In this document: positions 61,840 through 64,000 of the stretch, piece after piece | How the letters are laid out: every line of letters starts with the position of its first letter | Position numbering within the stretch: the stretch's first letter is position 1 | DNA from: Verrucomicrobium sp. | GTDB taxonomy: Bacteria > Verrucomicrobiota > Verrucomicrobiia > Methylacidiphilales > GAS474 | Length of the DNA stretch: 64,000 bases | Assembly (NCBI GenBank): GCA_028283855.1 | Contig: JAPWJX010000004.1 | Coordinates: forward strand, 62,001 to 126,000 | Direction: 5' to 3' | Made by a program: the position numbers and the translations under genes | The notes under the pieces: generated by a model | Database searches by the model: none | What the model was told of the DNA's origin: nothing | What the model saw: only the letters and a program-made list of their open reading frames with translations

Positions 61840-62771
61840 TGGGCGGCTTCTCTCCGCGCCATCCAGCGGGAGAGGAAGTAGGAGCCGATCACCACGCCGG
61901 CCGCCACGGCCTGCGCCGCCAGGCTTTCCGCCGTGGGGAAGAGGGAAAACCAAAGCCCGGCCCAATCGGGGAGCCATCCTTCCAGCCACGGGATCTTCGT
62001 CGTGGGGATCCAGCCCGCCAGCTGCATTTCCTGCGCCTGCTCGCCGACCATGACCAGGAAGACCAGCCCCAGGAGGAGGCCGGTGACGACGAGCATCCGC
62101 CGGTAGGGCAGGCGGCGATGGGCCAGGAAGGTGAGGACGGCGACGATGCCGGTCAGCAGCAGCCCGATGGCCGCGCCGGCCGCCACCACCCGGCCGCCAA
62201 GCTGCAGGTAGTAGCCCTGGAGGAAGAGGACGATCTCAAACCCCTCCCGGTAGAGGGAGGTGAAGCCGAGCAGCCCCAGGCCCAGGAGGAGCCGCGCGCC
62301 GCTTTCCTCCGCGGCCAGGCGGCGCCGTTCCTTGTGGTGGAGGGCGATCCAGCCGCCCCAGTAGATCTTGTGGAAGAACCAGTTCATGATGACCATCAGG
62401 ACGGCGATGGCCACCAGGCCCGTGGCGGCCTGGAGGTCGAGGGCGGGGACGCTGTCACCCAGGCTGGTGACGATCCGCGCCGCCACGATCCAGGTCAGCA
62501 GGGTGGCCAGCAGCCCCGCGCCGACGCCCCAGAACACCGGCTGTTTGTCGGCGGCCCGGGGGCCGGTCATGCCGGAGGTGAGGGCGGCCAGGACCAGCAC
62601 GCATTCCAGCCCTTCCCGGAAGACGAGAACGGCGATGTTGAAGAGGACGGCGGCGGAGCCCAGGCCGGGCCGGGCGGGGTCGGGCGCGCCGCCCTGGGTG
62701 CAGGCCTGCCAAAGCAGGACGCCGGCGACCAGGAGGAGGCCGGCGGCGGAAAGAAGGCTCTTTAAGCTCAA
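61797..62771 (-). CDS. FTR1-family iron permease (EfeU-like)
   Basis: 324 residues with seven hydrophobic helices. Both REGxE iron-binding motifs are present: FREGLECVLVLAALTSG and LYREGFEIVLFLQGYYLQLG. These permeases import iron, usually Fe(III)/Fe(II) with an oxidase or an EfeO-like partner, which is not adjacent here. The start at 62771 is TTG and uncertain. The C-terminus (NGERRGA) is encoded by the palindromic element, so the original stop was probably displaced by insertion. Confidence 0.9.
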   Translation of the reverse strand: MSLKSLLSAAGLLLVAGVLLWQACTQGGAPDPARPGLGSAAVLFNIAVLVFREGLECVLVLAALTSGMTGPRAADKQPVFWGVGAGLLATLLTWIVAARIVTSLGDSVPALDLQAATGLVAIAVLMVIMNWFFHKIYWGGWIALHHKERRRLAAEESGARLLLGLGLLGFTSLYREGFEIVLFLQGYYLQLGGRVVAAGAAIGLLLTGIVAVLTFLAHRRLPYRRMLVVTGLLLGLVFLVMVGEQAQEMQLAGWIPTTKIPWLEGWLPDWAGLWFSLFPTAESLAAQAVAAGVVIGSYFLSRWMARREAAQGASPFRNGERRGA

Positions 62772-62908
62772 GGGAGAGGAGTAAAGGGAAGGAACCGCCC
62801 GGGCGCTAACGCGGGATTGTCCCCGGCGCGCCGATAATTGCTGCCCGCGGTCAGGGCGGAGGATGAGCGGGGTTTTGCCCGGCGCGGGCCGAGGGGGTAT
62901 AAAGGGGC

Positions 62909-64000
62909 ATGGCCCGCGTCATTTTCCACCTGGACATGGACGCGTTCTACGCGTCGGTGGAGCAGCGGGACCGGCCGGAGCTGAAAGGGCGGCCCGTCAT
63001 TGTCGGCGCGCCGCCGGACCGGCGCGGCGTGGTCTGCGCCGCCAGCTACGAGGCGCGCCGCTTCGGCGTCCGCTCGGCGATGCCCTCCCGCACCGCGGGG
63101 CGGCTTTGCCCGGAGGGGGTCTTCGTCCGTCCGCGAATGGAGGCGTATCGGGAGGAGTCCCGCCGGATCATGGCCCTCATCGCGGCGGAAGGGGCGGAGA
63201 TCGAGCAGGTCTCCGTCGACGAGGCCTACCTGGACTTCTCCTCCCGCTTTCCCGGCCTGCAGGCCGATGCCGCGCTCCAGGCGGCGGTGCCGCTGGCCCG
63301 CGCGCTGAAGGAGACGATCCGTCGGGAGCGCGGCCTGGCCGCCAGCATCGGCATCGGCGGAAATAAGCTGGTGGCCAAGCTGGCCAGCGATTCCGGCAAG
63401 CCGGACGGCCTCCTCCTTATCCCGGAGCGGGACAAGGCCCTTTTTTTGCGCTCCTTCCCCGTCTCCGCCCTGCACGGGGTGGGGCCGGTGACGGCGCGGC
63501 TGTTGGTGGAGCAGGGTTTGCCGACCGTCGGCCATCTCCAGGACTATGCGGGAGACCTGCGGGCGCTGGTCGGCTCTTTCGCCGGGACGTTGGCCGCCTT
63601 TGCCCGGGGGGAGGACGGCCGCCCGCTGGACCGTGACAGCTTCACCAAGAGCATCAGCAGCGAGACGACCTTCGAGCGGGACAGCGCCGACCGCCCCCTG
63701 CTCCGCGCCGCCCTCCGGGAGCATGCCGCCGACATTGCCGCCAAGCTGGAGAAGGAGGGGCTGGCCGCGCAGACGGTGCAGGTGAAGGTGCGCTACGGGG
63801 ATTTCACCACGCTGACCCGGCAGTGGAGCGTGCCGCTGCCCGTGCGCGCCGCCCCGGAAATCTACCGCCTTTCCTGCCTTATCCTGGCCAAGCACTGCCT
63901 GGTCAATCGCCCGCTGCGGCTTTTGGGCGTCGGCGTCAGTAACTTGTGTCCGCCGGTCCCGCAGCTGGTTTTCCCGTTTATATCAGAAGAACGGGCGGCT
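62909..64000 (+). CDS. dinB: Y-family DNA polymerase IV (3' truncated by window edge)
   Basis: The frame is open from ATG 62909 to the last base: 364 codons of a usual ~400. Catalytic acids are Asp9 and Asp11 region (FHLDMDAFYASVEQ, with Phe13 as steric gate) and Asp104-Glu105 in QVSVDEAYLDF. The thumb and little-finger parts include IGIGGNKLVAKLASDSGKPD and ISSETTFERD. The C-terminus is near PQLVFPF, which could be the beta-clamp-binding motif. It performs translesion synthesis and is usually LexA-regulated; no TTGTATAA-type site is seen upstream. Confidence 0.95.
   Translation, partial: MARVIFHLDMDAFYASVEQRDRPELKGRPVIVGAPPDRRGVVCAASYEARRFGVRSAMPSRTAGRLCPEGVFVRPRMEAYREESRRIMALIAAEGAEIEQVSVDEAYLDFSSRFPGLQADAALQAAVPLARALKETIRRERGLAASIGIGGNKLVAKLASDSGKPDGLLLIPERDKALFLRSFPVSALHGVGPVTARLLVEQGLPTVGHLQDYAGDLRALVGSFAGTLAAFARGEDGRPLDRDSFTKSISSETTFERDSADRPLLRAALREHAADIAAKLEKEGLAAQTVQVKVRYGDFTTLTRQWSVPLPVRAAPEIYRLSCLILAKHCLVNRPLRLLGVGVSNLCPPVPQLVFPFISEERAA

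Overview
The window looks like chromosomal DNA of a high-G+C, Gram-negative, diderm heterotroph, most likely from the PVC group and probably a verrucomicrobial lineage. This assignment is inference. It rests on an MlaEFD lipid-transport operon, an MEP-pathway ispD, a flagellin gene, a ClpC-McsB (protein-arginine kinase) pair outside the Firmicutes, and many PVC-flavoured hypothetical proteins. Coding density is very high, there are many 4-nt stop/start overlaps, and many divergent gene pairs are only 11-75 bp apart. No rRNA, CRISPR array, transposase or prophage module was seen, apart from a tail-fibre-like C-terminus at the left edge.

Layout. 0-2.6 kb: tail-fibre-like fragment, transglutaminase-like protease, glycosyltransferase. 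2.7-7.7 kb: flavoprotein, then a translationally coupled run prs / Lrp regulator / aminotransferase / folA / methyltransferase. 7.7-10.6 kb: peroxide-defence island, oxyR divergent from catalase plus ankyrin protein, with a recognisable OxyR operator between them. 10.6-18.6 kb: TSUP exporter, PfkB kinase, DUF423, YjbQ, Hpt protein, mannose-1-P guanylyltransferase, gyrA, TPR-glycosyltransferase. 18.6-19.6 kb: small accessory genes, including two tiny neighbours that share a C-terminal motif and a duplicated promoter block. 19.6-24.2 kb: lpdA and a partner-switching signalling module (response regulator, ATPase-GAF-PP2C phosphatase, STAS protein). 24.3-29.7 kb: a Gln-rich orphan, ruvCAB, an EamA transporter, recA. 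29.8-33.5 kb: small orphan, a nitrilase gene broken by a 184-bp palindromic element, cinA, two DUF4019 proteins. 33.6-40.3 kb: secA, SGNH hydrolase, DegP-like protease, DUF2851, secreted orphan. 40.3-44 kb: a 729-residue reading frame joining LMW phosphatase, RpiB and GlyA, an EamA transporter, and an LMW-phosphatase homologue lacking the catalytic cysteine. 44-51.8 kb: mlaEFD with an ispD fused to a histidine-kinase-like dimerisation domain, clpC-mcsB, lexA. 51.9-58 kb: Tiki-like hydrolase, DCC thioredoxin-like protein, all-alpha dUTPase, tlyA, nadK, a PTS-IIA protein, tRNA-Ser(CGA), alcohol dehydrogenase, ndk. 58-64 kb: yellow/MRJP-like propeller, SGNH hydrolase, flagellin, DUF1275, a second palindromic element, FTR1 iron permease, and dinB running off the right edge.

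How the genes work together. DNA repair and SOS functions recur (recA, ruvABC, lexA, cinA, dinB, dUTPase). Protein quality control and arginine phosphorylation are represented by ClpC-McsB. Nucleotide and one-carbon metabolism recur (prs, folA, glyA, ndk, nadK, dUTPase). The most unusual items are the two domain fusions (LMWPTP-RpiB-GlyA and IspD-DHp), the cysteine-less phosphatase between them, the paired palindromic elements, the duplicated promoter with twin C-terminal motifs near 19 kb, a 12-bp motif found four times close to the 5' ends of small genes, and RNA hairpins that could mask the ribosome-binding sites of the flagellin and dUTPase genes.
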